From assembly GCA_903832085.1 (NCBI GenBank), contig CAIKZZ010000001.1:150406-214405 (forward strand): a stretch of DNA of 64,000 nucleotides, written 5' to 3'. The notes below the pieces were generated by a model that was not told the origin of the DNA, ran no database searches, and was given only the letters and a program-made list of their open reading frames with translations. Below are positions 43,701 through 52,908 of this stretch, piece after piece. The position numbers and the translations under genes are program-made. This stretch comes from an uncultured Pseudomonadota bacterium (GTDB lineage: Bacteria; Pseudomonadota; Gammaproteobacteria; Steroidobacterales; Steroidobacteraceae). Numbering within the stretch: the stretch's first letter is position 1; each line of letters opens with the position of its first letter.

Positions 43701-44122
43701 GTCGGCGGCTGGGCTGCGGGAATAATCTGCACATCGACTGTAGACGTCAGCTTGCCAGCAGTTGCTGTGACGGTAATGGAGCTCGCCGAGCTGCCGATCG
43801 CCGTCAGCGTCGCCTGTGCCTGCCCATTTGCGTTGGTCACGGCATTGGTCACCTTCAAGGTGCCCGAGCTTGCGGCAAATGAAATCTGAGAATTCGTTAG
43901 CAGCACATGATTGGCATCGAGCGCCAGTACCGTAATGGTGGCAGAGGTACTGCCATCCGATAGAACGGATGTGCTGTTGGTTGTTGCCACAATGGATGTA
44001 GGCGTGGTGTATTGCACTACCCCACTGGACGGCGCGGTTAGCGTGTTGTTAGGCCCACCACCGCACGCTGCAAGCAGCATGGCCAAAGCAAAATTCACAC
44101 CAAGCAACTTGAAAATCTTCAT
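40718..44122 (-). CDS. Large lipoprotein with tandem Ig-like (Big_1/invasin-type) domains
   Basis: MKIFKLLGVNFALAMLLAACGGG lipobox; five about 95-100 aa repeats of the form SxLSDGxTxATITxxxxDxNxNLLxNVPVxFxASSGxLxxxxxTTDxxGTxTATLxTxxDPSxRTITVTATxGxxTAS. Confidence 0.88.
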   Translation of the reverse strand: MKIFKLLGVNFALAMLLAACGGGPNNTLTAPSSGVVQYTTPTSIVATTNSTSVLSDGSTSATITVLALDANHVLLTNSQISFAASSGTLKVTNAVTNANGQAQATLTAIGSSASSITVTATAGKLTSTVDVQIIPAAQPPTVAAVSLVSDTQAILSDGTTAAKLTAFVKDANGNLLPNIAVAFSASSGGIAPVTANSTTTDASGTATAALSTAGDPSLRTITVTATVGGFTAQVQVAVVAPAKAASLSISAQPTTVLPGGSVTITVVALDPNNVALANVPVTVATSSGVLAIPAASTTGSNGTFIDTLTVPSDAGGGSITVTAASGGLTASTQITVTGLVTASSVAINSSASAILQNGTTTATITAIALDGNHNLLANVPIALTASSGALLVSSTTTDATGTVTATLTTGFDPSLRVITVTATSGDLTASTTVQVIATGSASPVAALSLIASPTSILSDGSTPSTITAYARDASNNLLANVPVVFTASSGGIAANGTSVTGAVGTVTAQLNTAGDPTIRTIVVKVTAAGISASLNVPVVAANTSLGVQMGSGQVVGASVSNFAAGVIGVSAPAIAPTGTTTLQVALESGGQLYTQPTTVYFSSTCLNLTSNPSVLSGTGVSGTTALTSTGLVLATYTPGSGCFGRSDTITARATIGGQTLTATNVVAISAAGGITLVTAPPTILAINDVDTQGYTPAQPKSAPIKFRVTDGSGAPLVGQSVTVDWIWQPYVSVGYAGAPAVPPTLSCGAPPCTLITDSNGGVSVTLTSGSGPMAGAQVNLIANTSVAGVPASAETGIFYISTGIPSAGTVGLNLQCPNIEAGFSGSDNSTNSTALTALGVTLADRYNYPVPAGTLVSFSAEGGTLSHSSCVTSNVNGVSSCSVNWQPKGVFPTFDTNLGLCSALPITAGACDRNGRSSILATVVGEESLTDSTNPEPGHNGNTYTPLGDAFRDDNENGTYDLNNNEYYFDSTFAGTKAPYQGVGALASGQFIGLLCDSNGVCASSPRVLGIGTQQIIVMSGSTPDGTQPSTIPTYTLSASQAQSAGFQFTLADANLNPLPAGTTITASAGDNKLVINPGTRTFTVPCETEPNTISVSVVGSSAITSTVVSTLKLLVKSPSGITRTLTYTVKITP
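42500..44005 (-). repeat. Five tandem about 290-300 bp protein-coding repeats (Ig-like domains)
   Basis: Recurrent ILSDGTT / NLLANVPV / ASSG / TITVTAT blocks in the translation. Confidence 0.75.
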
Positions 44123-44182
44123 CCGTCCTCCCAATCCTTTCCACCTGTCGGCACTCACCGCCCGACAATTAGATCTGCTGTA

Positions 44183-44737
44183 TCAGGCAATTCCAGCCGT
44201 GCTCTGCGCCGTCTGGCGTAGACCCTGTGCTTTCTCGGCTCCCTGGCGTTTGCCAGCCGCATCGTCCGCATGAGGTAGGCCCAATCGATTACGCCGTGCT
44301 GCCTCTGTTTCATTATTGGCTGCCACAGTGACTTGCACCTTAGAAGTTAGCGAACCTGCTACGGCGGTCACAATAATCGAACGCGGTTTTGTATCATCCC
44401 CAACCGATAGCATTGCAATGGCAGTACCACTGGAATCTGTCTTTGGCTGCATCGACGCGATAACACCTGAAGTCACTGCTAGCGCCACAGGCACATTCGC
44501 CATCAGGACATTATTTTTCCCGATGGCGTAAACCGTAATCTTGGCTAAGCGTGAACCATCATTCGGCATCACAGTAGTGTCTGCGGTCACCATTAGAGCT
44601 TCGGCCGACCCTACCTGAGACATAATCTTCTGCGCCGCAGCGGCCTGTTTATTTGCGTCATGCGAACCACCACATGCCGCGCACGCGAGCGCTGCAGTCG
44701 CGATGATGCCCCCCGTCAGATACTTACCAATATTCAT
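44183..44737 (-). CDS. Small lipoprotein with a single Ig-like (Big_1-type) domain
   Basis: MNIGKYLTGGIIATAALACAACGGS lipobox; one copy of the same repeat consensus (NVLMANVPVALAVTSGVIA...RSIIVTAVAGSLTSKVQVTV) plus a charged tail. Confidence 0.8.
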   Translation of the reverse strand: MNIGKYLTGGIIATAALACAACGGSHDANKQAAAAQKIMSQVGSAEALMVTADTTVMPNDGSRLAKITVYAIGKNNVLMANVPVALAVTSGVIASMQPKTDSSGTAIAMLSVGDDTKPRSIIVTAVAGSLTSKVQVTVAANNETEAARRNRLGLPHADDAAGKRQGAEKAQGLRQTAQSTAGIA

Positions 44738-44781
44738 GCAGCCTCTGTTCAATCTCTTTTAAGGCGACGCTAGCCGCGCTC

Positions 44782-47031
44782 TTAAAGATTGCTACCCTCG
44801 CGCAGGATTTTCGGTGTGATAAAAATCAACAGTTCATCTTTGTTGTTCGTCTTGGTGGTCGTTTTGAACATGTTGCCAAGTACTGGGATATCTCCCAGCA
44901 CAGGGACCTTGTTCGACGCAAGACCGCGCCTCGTCTGCAAGATACCGCCCAGCACTACTGTCTGACCGTCATTCACCAAAACTTGGGTGCTGATCGTGCG
45001 CGTATCGATTGATGGCACCTGACCGCCGGTAGCACTCTGTACCAACTGGCCAACGCTATCATCGGATACGGTCAGGTCGAGTACAACGCGGTTATCGGGG
45101 GTGATCTGCGGCTTGACCTTTAGCGACAACACGGCTTTCTTAAACTGTGTCGTCGTGGCACCAGACCCTGCGGATTCCTGATAAGGAATTTCCACACCTT
45201 GCGTAATCGTCGCCTCTTTCTGGTTCGAGGTAATCACGCGCGGGGCGGACACAATCTCACCACGATCCTCAGCCTGCGCTGCTGACAGTTCAAGATCCAC
45301 TAGGAAGTTGCCGCTCAACACAGACAACCCAATGCTTCCAGCCGGGTTCGCCACTGGCAAATTCACGTTATAGCGATCTTGGTAGTTTGAGGAGCCCGCT
45401 GGAATCTGCACAGGGAAGGCGTTACCCGTCGTCTGCAGATTTGTTAGCGCCGAAGACACGATTGTATTGTTCGCAGCGGCACTACCTGACACTGCCACAA
45501 GGCCGTTGTTACCTTTCGCACGGACTCCGGTGCTGCCTAAGGTGGCGCCGAGCTGGCGCGTAAAGTCATCATTAACAATCACGATACGTGACTCAATCAG
45601 CACCTGGCGCACAGGAATATCAAGAGTCGTCACTAGCCGTCGAATGTCGGACAGACGATCTGATGTGTCCTGTAGCAACAGCGTGTTCGTACGATCATCG
45701 ATCGCCACACTGCCCCGCGCTGAAATCAGCGAGTTACCCGATTTGCCTTTGATCAGTACCGCGAGGTCTGCGGCTTTTGCATAATTAACCTGCAAATACT
45801 CACTACGCAAAGGGGCGAGCTCTTCAACGTCCTTACGAGCCTGCAGTTCTGAACGCTCACGGTTGGCAATTTCCTCGGCCGGCCCGACGATGATCACATT
45901 GTCGCGGCGACGCATTGCGAGGCCCTTCGTGCGCATCACGATGTCGAGCGCCTGATCCCAAGGCACATTCTGCAAGCGTAAAGTCACGCTACCAGCTACC
46001 GTGTCGCTTACAACGATATTCTGCCCGCTGGTGTCAGCCAGAAGTTGCAGCACTGCGCGCACGTCAATGTCTTGGAAGTTAAGCGTGAGACGCTCACCTG
46101 TATATTCTTTTTTCTCTTCAGCAGCATGTGCTTTTTGTGCGACTGGGCGCACCTCAATCACATACTGATCATCCGTTTGATAGGCCAACTGCTCAAAATC
46201 GCCTTGGCCATTGACGATAAGTCGTGAGTTACCTTCGGCGCGCATCGCATCGATATATGTAACCGGAGTCGCAAAATCAACAACATCGTAGCGCTTAACG
46301 AGCTCTTGCCCCATTTTGGCACCGACGAAATCGACGATGATTTGCTGCCCCTCTTGATGCAAGTTAACTGGCGTATGTTTATCGCTTAGAGCAACGATAA
46401 TGCGGCCTGTGCCATCTGCAGCACGCCGGAAATCAACAGAATTCAACTGACGCGGACCGACTTGAGCCCGTGCGATGGCCGCAGGTACCGCGACTTCCGA
46501 CGCTGCCTGAGCCGTGGTTGGGGCACTTACGGCTTCGGCGACGGCCGGTGCATTCTCAGTGACATGGCTCACGGCGGCGCTTGCGCCACTACGTGCCTCA
46601 CCGACAATGAGTGTTATCAGGTTGCCTTCAACCCGCGTCTCATATGGCACAACCTGGTCCATATTCAAAACAATGCGTGTCCGACCACTGGCCTCACCAG
46701 CGACTAAGCTGTCGATGCCACCAGATTTCACGTCAACGCGACGGTTAGGTAGCGCAAGTGCGACGCCAGGAAGGTCTAATGAGATACGCGCGGGCTTATC
46801 CACCGTAAATGCAAGTGGCTGCGGCGCAGGTCCAGACATATGAAACTTGATCTGCACTTGCTGGCCCGTCAGTGTTGCCACATCAACTGACTCCAGTCGA
46901 TTTGTGACAGTCTGAGCGGCGCTTATCCCGGTGGTAGCAAGGCCACCAAGAAACAGCACCAGTGCTGCAAGGCCCAGCCCCGCACTCCGCGTGCGTTGGC
47001 CGGCGGTAACAGACCCGATGTTGGCGTTCAT
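44782..47031 (-). CDS. pilQ: Type IV pilus secretin PilQ
   Basis: AMIN-like N-terminal region, LTLNFQDIDVRAVLQLLADTSGQNIVVSD, secretin domain VPVLGDIPVLGNMFKTT. Confidence 0.95.
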   Translation of the reverse strand: MNANIGSVTAGQRTRSAGLGLAALVLFLGGLATTGISAAQTVTNRLESVDVATLTGQQVQIKFHMSGPAPQPLAFTVDKPARISLDLPGVALALPNRRVDVKSGGIDSLVAGEASGRTRIVLNMDQVVPYETRVEGNLITLIVGEARSGASAAVSHVTENAPAVAEAVSAPTTAQAASEVAVPAAIARAQVGPRQLNSVDFRRAADGTGRIIVALSDKHTPVNLHQEGQQIIVDFVGAKMGQELVKRYDVVDFATPVTYIDAMRAEGNSRLIVNGQGDFEQLAYQTDDQYVIEVRPVAQKAHAAEEKKEYTGERLTLNFQDIDVRAVLQLLADTSGQNIVVSDTVAGSVTLRLQNVPWDQALDIVMRTKGLAMRRRDNVIIVGPAEEIANRERSELQARKDVEELAPLRSEYLQVNYAKAADLAVLIKGKSGNSLISARGSVAIDDRTNTLLLQDTSDRLSDIRRLVTTLDIPVRQVLIESRIVIVNDDFTRQLGATLGSTGVRAKGNNGLVAVSGSAAANNTIVSSALTNLQTTGNAFPVQIPAGSSNYQDRYNVNLPVANPAGSIGLSVLSGNFLVDLELSAAQAEDRGEIVSAPRVITSNQKEATITQGVEIPYQESAGSGATTTQFKKAVLSLKVKPQITPDNRVVLDLTVSDDSVGQLVQSATGGQVPSIDTRTISTQVLVNDGQTVVLGGILQTRRGLASNKVPVLGDIPVLGNMFKTTTKTNNKDELLIFITPKILREGSNL

Positions 47032-47052
47032 TCCCACTACTCCCGGTAACAA

Positions 47053-47571
47053 TCAGTTGGTCGCGAGGGTGACAGCAGCTTGGCGTTCCATATAGCCACC
47101 CAAGCCGTCCGGCACGATCTCAGCAACAGTGATCTTCGATTCGGTAACGGTCGTCACACGACCGTCGTTCTGACCCAAATAATTTCCGATCTGCACTCGG
47201 TGAATCAATCCATCTTTCGACAGTACTAGGCCATATACGTGGCCTGCCTGACGCAAGGTACCCACCATACGCAGAGTGTCGAGCGAGAATCCCTCAAGAA
47301 ACTCTCTATTCCGATGTGAATCAGGTCGCACGCCCCCAGCGCCCGGCGCCACAACCGGCGTGCCCGGAACAAACGGCGAGCGCACATGGCTCGGCTCATA
47401 AACAAATGCTTCGTACGACTTGATTGCAGGCAGTGGCTCTATACGTCCACCGGGCCGCTGTCGCAGCGTATCGAGCTGTTGTTTAAGATCGCTACTGGAA
47501 CCGCCGCAAGCCGCCAGCCCGCCTAACACGGACGTGAGCAGAACGACAGACAAAATGCGTATGCGTGGCAT
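47053..47571 (-). CDS. pilP: Type IV pilus assembly lipoprotein PilP
   Basis: LGGLAACGG lipobox, MVGTLRQAGHVYGLVLSKDGLIHRVQIGNYLGQNDG; position in pilMNOPQ. Confidence 0.94.
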   Translation of the reverse strand: MPRIRILSVVLLTSVLGGLAACGGSSSDLKQQLDTLRQRPGGRIEPLPAIKSYEAFVYEPSHVRSPFVPGTPVVAPGAGGVRPDSHRNREFLEGFSLDTLRMVGTLRQAGHVYGLVLSKDGLIHRVQIGNYLGQNDGRVTTVTESKITVAEIVPDGLGGYMERQAAVTLATN

Positions 47572-48206
47572 CAGCCTGCGCCTCCTGGCTTGCCTTTAGC
47601 GGCGGCCAATTCAGCTTCATCAAGATAGCGGTATGTTTTTGCAGTGACATCCAGCGTCAGGCGATCCATACCAACTTCTTTGCCGTCCTGAATAATCGAA
47701 ATATCATGCAGCGTGACGATTCGCGGTAGTGCAGCGATACCGCTCACAAACGCGCCGAACTCATGAAATGACCCGGTCAAGCGGATGCGAATCGGCAGCT
47801 CGGCATAAAAATCTTTTTTGACCTCGGGACCAGGCTGAAAGAGTTTTTCTTGTAAGCCGGCAGCCAACCCAGTTTGCGAGATATCCACAAGCAGACTAGG
47901 TACTTCGGTACGCCCTGGAAGCTGGCGCAACATTGCGCCAAATGTACGATCCATTTCCTTCAGCTGTACGCGATACGCATCCGCGTTTGCCGCCTTTCGC
48001 TGTTTGGTATCAAAGGTCTGCAATAGCGATGCTTCTTCTTTGCGGACAATCTCAAGATCCGGCATCTGGGAGCGCATCGGCACCAGATAGATCAGCAGTC
48101 CGGTCACACTGACAAAAATCAATGAGAGCGTTGCAATACGGAATGTCAGCGGCCAATGACCAATTTCTTTGAAGTCTAGGCTTCGCAATTCTTCAATCAG
48201 GTTCAT
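47571..48206 (-). CDS. pilO: Type IV pilus inner-membrane protein PilO
   Basis: LRSLDFKEIGHWP, single TM, coiled coil; FYAELPIRIRLTGSFHEFGAFVSGIAALPRIVTLHDI. Confidence 0.94.
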   Translation of the reverse strand: MNLIEELRSLDFKEIGHWPLTFRIATLSLIFVSVTGLLIYLVPMRSQMPDLEIVRKEEASLLQTFDTKQRKAANADAYRVQLKEMDRTFGAMLRQLPGRTEVPSLLVDISQTGLAAGLQEKLFQPGPEVKKDFYAELPIRIRLTGSFHEFGAFVSGIAALPRIVTLHDISIIQDGKEVGMDRLTLDVTAKTYRYLDEAELAAAKGKPGGAG

Positions 48207-48793
48207 GACCCCGGCGCTCCCGCTGGTCGACGTGCCTTCTGATCCTCATCAGCTAACACACTTTTCTGCATAGCAAGCAACGTGAAGTCTGCACCTGTGC
48301 GGCCCTGCTTCAACGTTTCAATTACTTGCAACTGCGGGTCAGCAAGCCACTGAGACGCCTCAATGTTGCGCATAAATGTGGACACACGGGTCGATGATTG
48401 AGCAAAACCTATGAGCTCTAGCCGACGATCGGACTGCTTAACAGACGTAAGATATACCCCGTCCGGCACCGTACGAGCGAGCTGATCAAATACGTGTACG
48501 ACTTCTGGGCGGCTACGCTGTAAGCGCTCTACAACGTCCATACGGGCGTGCATTCGCTGTTTCTCAGCTTCGAGGCCAATAATTTCGGTTATTTGTTTGT
48601 CCAATTCCGAGATCTCGTGCTTCAGTAATCGATTGCGCTCTTGCTGCCTATCGATCGCTGCGCTGATACCCCAACTCGTAAAAAGTGTCACGGCAGCCGA
48701 CACCATCAGCACCGCGGTAACAGCCAAGGTAAATTCCCGCTGTGTGCGCACGCGCTCTTGTTGCCGCCATGGCAGTAAATTAATCTGCGGCAT
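48203..48793 (-). CDS. pilN: Type IV pilus assembly protein PilN
   Basis: MPQINLLPWRQQERVRTQREF signature. Confidence 0.94.
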   Translation of the reverse strand: MPQINLLPWRQQERVRTQREFTLAVTAVLMVSAAVTLFTSWGISAAIDRQQERNRLLKHEISELDKQITEIIGLEAEKQRMHARMDVVERLQRSRPEVVHVFDQLARTVPDGVYLTSVKQSDRRLELIGFAQSSTRVSTFMRNIEASQWLADPQLQVIETLKQGRTGADFTLLAMQKSVLADEDQKARRPAGAPGS

Positions 48794-49881
48794 TAATCGA
48801 AACTCCGCAATGCAAGTCCGCACGCCGTGAGCAGCGCTGTTGCATCGCGCTTAACACCCTGGGCCTTGGCCTTTGATGACAACTTCATTTGACCAAGCGG
48901 ATCGCCACGCTCAGTCGAAATCCCTAGCCGACTAGCAATTACATCAGCAACGCCCGCAATGTTAGCGCAGCCGCCACATACTAAAATCTGTTCCGGCTGA
49001 TCGCGTCCGCCGCCCGAGGCCAGATAAAACTGCATGCTGCGACTCACTTGCTGAGTCATATCATCGATAAACGGGTCGAGCACGTCAGCCTGGAAGTTGC
49101 CTGGCAGCCCTCCTTCCTTCTTGGCGCGTCCAGCCTCTTCCATGGACAGTCCGTAGGTTCGCATCACTTCTTCAGTAAGCTGCTGTCCACCGAACGCGAA
49201 GTCGCGAGTGTAGATAACGCGCAAACTACGCAGTACGCTGAATGTTGTCGTGCTCGCTCCAAAATCAACGAGTGCGATAGTACGCTCCTGGCCGCCATCC
49301 ACCATCTGGTGCGTCAGTAAACGACAGGCGTTTTCGAGGGCGAACGCCTCTACATCAATAATTCTTGCGTTGAGTCCCGCTGCTGCAACAGCCGCCTGGC
49401 GCTGTTCCACGTTCTCGGTCCGTGTAGCGACCAGGAGGATGTCCTGCATCTCAGGGTCCTTCTCAGAAGGCCCAATCACATCAAAATCATAGCTGACCTC
49501 ATCCATCGGGAATGGGATGTACTGGTCTGCCTGCATCTCAACCTGCGCCTCTAGCTCACGCCGAGACAAAGCCCGTGGCATCTGGATGAGCTTGGTAATC
49601 GCCGCATCGCCTGAAATCGCGACAGCGACATCCTTGCTGCGGGCGCCGCTACGGCGCACTGCGCGATTAATCGCTTCACCAACGGCATCTGCATCAACAA
49701 TCGCTTTTTCGTTGATCGCACTGTGCGGAGTGGGCTCGGCGGCATAGGCCTCAACACGGTATGAGTCGCCCACGCGAGCAAGCTCAATCAGCTTGATTGA
49801 AGACGTGGTGATATCAAGACCGATCAGCGGCTTGCTACGTTTACCAAAAAAACTGACAAAATCCGGCACAGAAAAATTCAT
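48793..49881 (-). CDS. pilM: Type IV pilus assembly protein PilM
   Basis: LIGLDITTSSIKLIEL, ALVDFGASTTTFSVL, ILVCGGCANIAGV actin-like ATPase motifs. Confidence 0.95.
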   Translation of the reverse strand: MNFSVPDFVSFFGKRSKPLIGLDITTSSIKLIELARVGDSYRVEAYAAEPTPHSAINEKAIVDADAVGEAINRAVRRSGARSKDVAVAISGDAAITKLIQMPRALSRRELEAQVEMQADQYIPFPMDEVSYDFDVIGPSEKDPEMQDILLVATRTENVEQRQAAVAAAGLNARIIDVEAFALENACRLLTHQMVDGGQERTIALVDFGASTTTFSVLRSLRVIYTRDFAFGGQQLTEEVMRTYGLSMEEAGRAKKEGGLPGNFQADVLDPFIDDMTQQVSRSMQFYLASGGGRDQPEQILVCGGCANIAGVADVIASRLGISTERGDPLGQMKLSSKAKAQGVKRDATALLTACGLALRSFD

Positions 49882-50221
49882 AAATCTCTATTTTTTCAAT
49901 GTCTTACTTGTTATTACCACTGCTCAGCATTAAAATAACACGCCAAGCTTATAACAAATAGATCAAATTAGGTAGAGCGCTCTCAATGCGCCTGTTTAGC
50001 GTCAACGTGTCGTGCACTTTATATATGTCCCTTGGCAATCCAGCGGCCACTTAATCTATAGTCCCTGCCGCGCATCTCTTACCCTACGGATGCGTCGTCA
50101 AAAGCAAAAATTCGTTTAATTACAATATGTTAGGTTTTTATAACAAGACATTCGTGCTGTTGCATGATTTATTGATAGGCATCATCGCACCCTCGAGCAT
50201 CCCAAACTGTGACGCAGTCCT

Positions 50222-52801
50222 TTGAATCCACGCATCGCTAAACTGGCCCGGCCTATTGCTCTGGCGCTACTCGCTATCCTTGGCAGCGGATTGCTCGCGG
50301 CAGTAGTGACTTACTACTATCTGGCGCCAGACCTGCCGGATGTTGCAGCTCTGCGCGACATCCGCATGCAAGTGCCGCTGCGCGTCTACTCACGCGATGG
50401 GCGACTCCTAGCCCAGATCGGCGAGCAACGTCGTATCCCGGTTCAATTCGAGGCCATCCCACAATCACTGGTCAACGCCTTCCTAGCCGCAGAGGACGAT
50501 CGTTTTTTCACCCACGGCGGCATCGACGTTGGCGGGTTACTGCGCGCACTGATCGTCACCGCTGCAAGCGGCGAGGCGCGTCAAGGCGGCAGTACGATTA
50601 CGATGCAGCTTGCGCGCAATATGTATCTGTCACCCGAAAAGCACCTGAGTCGCAAGCTACGCGAAATTCTACTCGCGCTACGCATCGAAAGTGCATTTTC
50701 GAAAAAAGACATCCTGACACTCTACCTAAACAAGATATTTCTTGGTGAGCGCGCCTATGGTGTCGCGGCTGCTGCAGAGGTCTATTACGGCAAGCAGCTA
50801 GATCAGTTGACGATTGCTGAGATAGCCACTATCGCTGGCTTACCCAAAGCGCCCTCAGTGTTAAATCCAATCGCAAACCCCGAACGAGCCCAGCAACGTC
50901 GCGCGTATGTGCTGCGTCGCATGCTCGATAAGGGCTACATCACTAAGCGCGACCATGATCTCGCGCTGGCTGCGCCAATCGAAACACAAGAACACAGTCC
51001 GCGCGTGGAAGTTGATGCTCCTTATGTTGCTGAGATGGTTCGCACAGAACTGACTCCGTACTACGGCGACGATTTGTACACAGCGGGCTATCAGGTCATC
51101 ACCACTATTGATAGCCGCCTGCAACGAACTGCGGTCTGGTCGTTACGCTCCGCACTACTCGAGTATGACCGGCGCCATGGATGGCGAGGCGCATTTGCGC
51201 ACACTACAGCACCGCTCATCGACCCAAGCAAAGCAGTACAGTTGCTAGACCGCTTAAGCCCTGTTGGCGGCTTACTACCCGCCATCGTCACACAAGTCGA
51301 CGCGAAATCTGCCCAAGTGTGGACAAAAAGCGGTCATCGATATGCGCTGCCATGGCCAACCGCTCTAGCCTGGGCTCACCGCGTTGACAGCAACGGTCGC
51401 CCACAAGCTGGGCCGAAGCAGCCTAGTGACGTGATCACACTTGGTGACATTGTCTACATCATCCCAAACAGCGCAACGACCGCACTATTGGCGCAAGCGC
51501 CGATCGTACAAGGCTCCTTCGTCTCTCTCGATCCCCAAGATGGCGCTATCACTGCGCTCGTCGGTGGATTTGATTTCTACACAAGTCACTTTAACCGGAC
51601 CATACAAGCGAAACGCCAACCTGGCTCGTCCTTCAAACCATTTATCTATTCCGGTGCCCTAGAACATGGATTTACACCAGCGAGTATCATCCTCGACGGG
51701 CCCATCGTTATTGAAGGTGGCACGGGCGAAGATTCATGGCGACCTGAAAACGACTCGAAGCGCTTCTATGGCCCGACGCCTTTACGCGATGCACTCGCGC
51801 ATTCACGTAACCTAGTTTCAATTCGTATACTCCGCGCACTAGGCATTGAGTATGGACTTGACTACGCCGCACGCTTTGGTTTCAAACGTGATGACTTGCC
51901 CCATAATTTGACGCTGACGCTAGGAACCGCGCAACTAACGCCGCTAGAGATCGTGCGCGGCTATGCGGTATTTGCAAACGGCGGTTTTCGAGTGACGCCG
52001 TATCTAATACAGCGGGTAGATAATGCGCACGGCAAGACCGTCATGGCAGCCGATCCTTTGATCGCTTGTCTTGAGTGCAATCTAGCAGTAGAGCCTCCTC
52101 TCGAAACCACCGACTTAGCGAGCGTACCCCCAGCCATAAAGCCTGCGCAACCTGCTCAAGGACGACTAATCGGTGGGTCAGCGTTGAATACTATAGGAAG
52201 CACAGATACGTCATCAGTGAGCGGTAGCGTGACTCCGAATGCTGCTGGCGTGACTCGCATGAGCGATCTTTTGATCCCAATATCACCACCACAGCCTCGC
52301 CGTTTAGCGCCGCATGTCATCTCCACAGCGAATGCTTTTGTGATGACTGATCTACTACGTGATGTTATCCGCAAAGGAACTGGCCGCCGGGCACTCACCC
52401 TAAAGCGTGATGACATTGCGGGTAAGACCGGCACCACCAACGATCGTCGGGACACTTGGTTCACAGGCTTCAATGCTGACATCGTAGCCGGAGCATGGGT
52501 TGGGTTTGATCAAGAGCGGTCCCTCGGCGCGAACGAGGAAGGCGGCCACACAGCGCTACCTATGTGGGTCTACTTTATGGGCAAGGCACTTGCTGGCCGG
52601 CCCGATAAGCGGCTTGTGCAACCTGACGGCGTAATAAGTGCCCGTGTCATACCGACCACCGGTGAGCTCGCTCGCAGCGGTGACGCCGATGGGGTGTTTG
52701 AATATTTTCTTGCAGGCAAATTACCCCCTTCGAACGCATCGGCTACAGCGACTTCGCCAGGGCCTCGCCACAACAAACAGGCCGAGGAATCGATTTTTTG
52801 A
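50222..52801 (+). CDS. mrcA: Penicillin-binding protein 1A
   Basis: Glycosyltransferase AAEDDRFFTHGGID, GGSTITMQLARN; transpeptidase RQPGSSFKPFIYS, AGKTGTTNDRRDTW; divergent from pilM. Confidence 0.95.
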   Translation: MNPRIAKLARPIALALLAILGSGLLAAVVTYYYLAPDLPDVAALRDIRMQVPLRVYSRDGRLLAQIGEQRRIPVQFEAIPQSLVNAFLAAEDDRFFTHGGIDVGGLLRALIVTAASGEARQGGSTITMQLARNMYLSPEKHLSRKLREILLALRIESAFSKKDILTLYLNKIFLGERAYGVAAAAEVYYGKQLDQLTIAEIATIAGLPKAPSVLNPIANPERAQQRRAYVLRRMLDKGYITKRDHDLALAAPIETQEHSPRVEVDAPYVAEMVRTELTPYYGDDLYTAGYQVITTIDSRLQRTAVWSLRSALLEYDRRHGWRGAFAHTTAPLIDPSKAVQLLDRLSPVGGLLPAIVTQVDAKSAQVWTKSGHRYALPWPTALAWAHRVDSNGRPQAGPKQPSDVITLGDIVYIIPNSATTALLAQAPIVQGSFVSLDPQDGAITALVGGFDFYTSHFNRTIQAKRQPGSSFKPFIYSGALEHGFTPASIILDGPIVIEGGTGEDSWRPENDSKRFYGPTPLRDALAHSRNLVSIRILRALGIEYGLDYAARFGFKRDDLPHNLTLTLGTAQLTPLEIVRGYAVFANGGFRVTPYLIQRVDNAHGKTVMAADPLIACLECNLAVEPPLETTDLASVPPAIKPAQPAQGRLIGGSALNTIGSTDTSSVSGSVTPNAAGVTRMSDLLIPISPPQPRRLAPHVISTANAFVMTDLLRDVIRKGTGRRALTLKRDDIAGKTGTTNDRRDTWFTGFNADIVAGAWVGFDQERSLGANEEGGHTALPMWVYFMGKALAGRPDKRLVQPDGVISARVIPTTGELARSGDADGVFEYFLAGKLPPSNASATATSPGPRHNKQAEESIF

Positions 52802-52908
52802 CCGCAAGTCTAAAATGCGGCGCTTAGAGCTGCTGCACTGAAGTAAAAACTAGACACTGTTACAAGTCTCAATGTAAATTAATGAATGGCAGCTGCCGGT
52901 AATGAATC

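Noticed and set aside
42534-44273. Series of long plus-strand ORFs (e.g. 42723..43007, 43008..43670, 43911..44273)
   Set aside because: They are antisense to the Ig-repeat lipoproteins. Repetitive Ala/Thr/Val codons leave the opposite strand open, and no recognisable protein or start context is seen.
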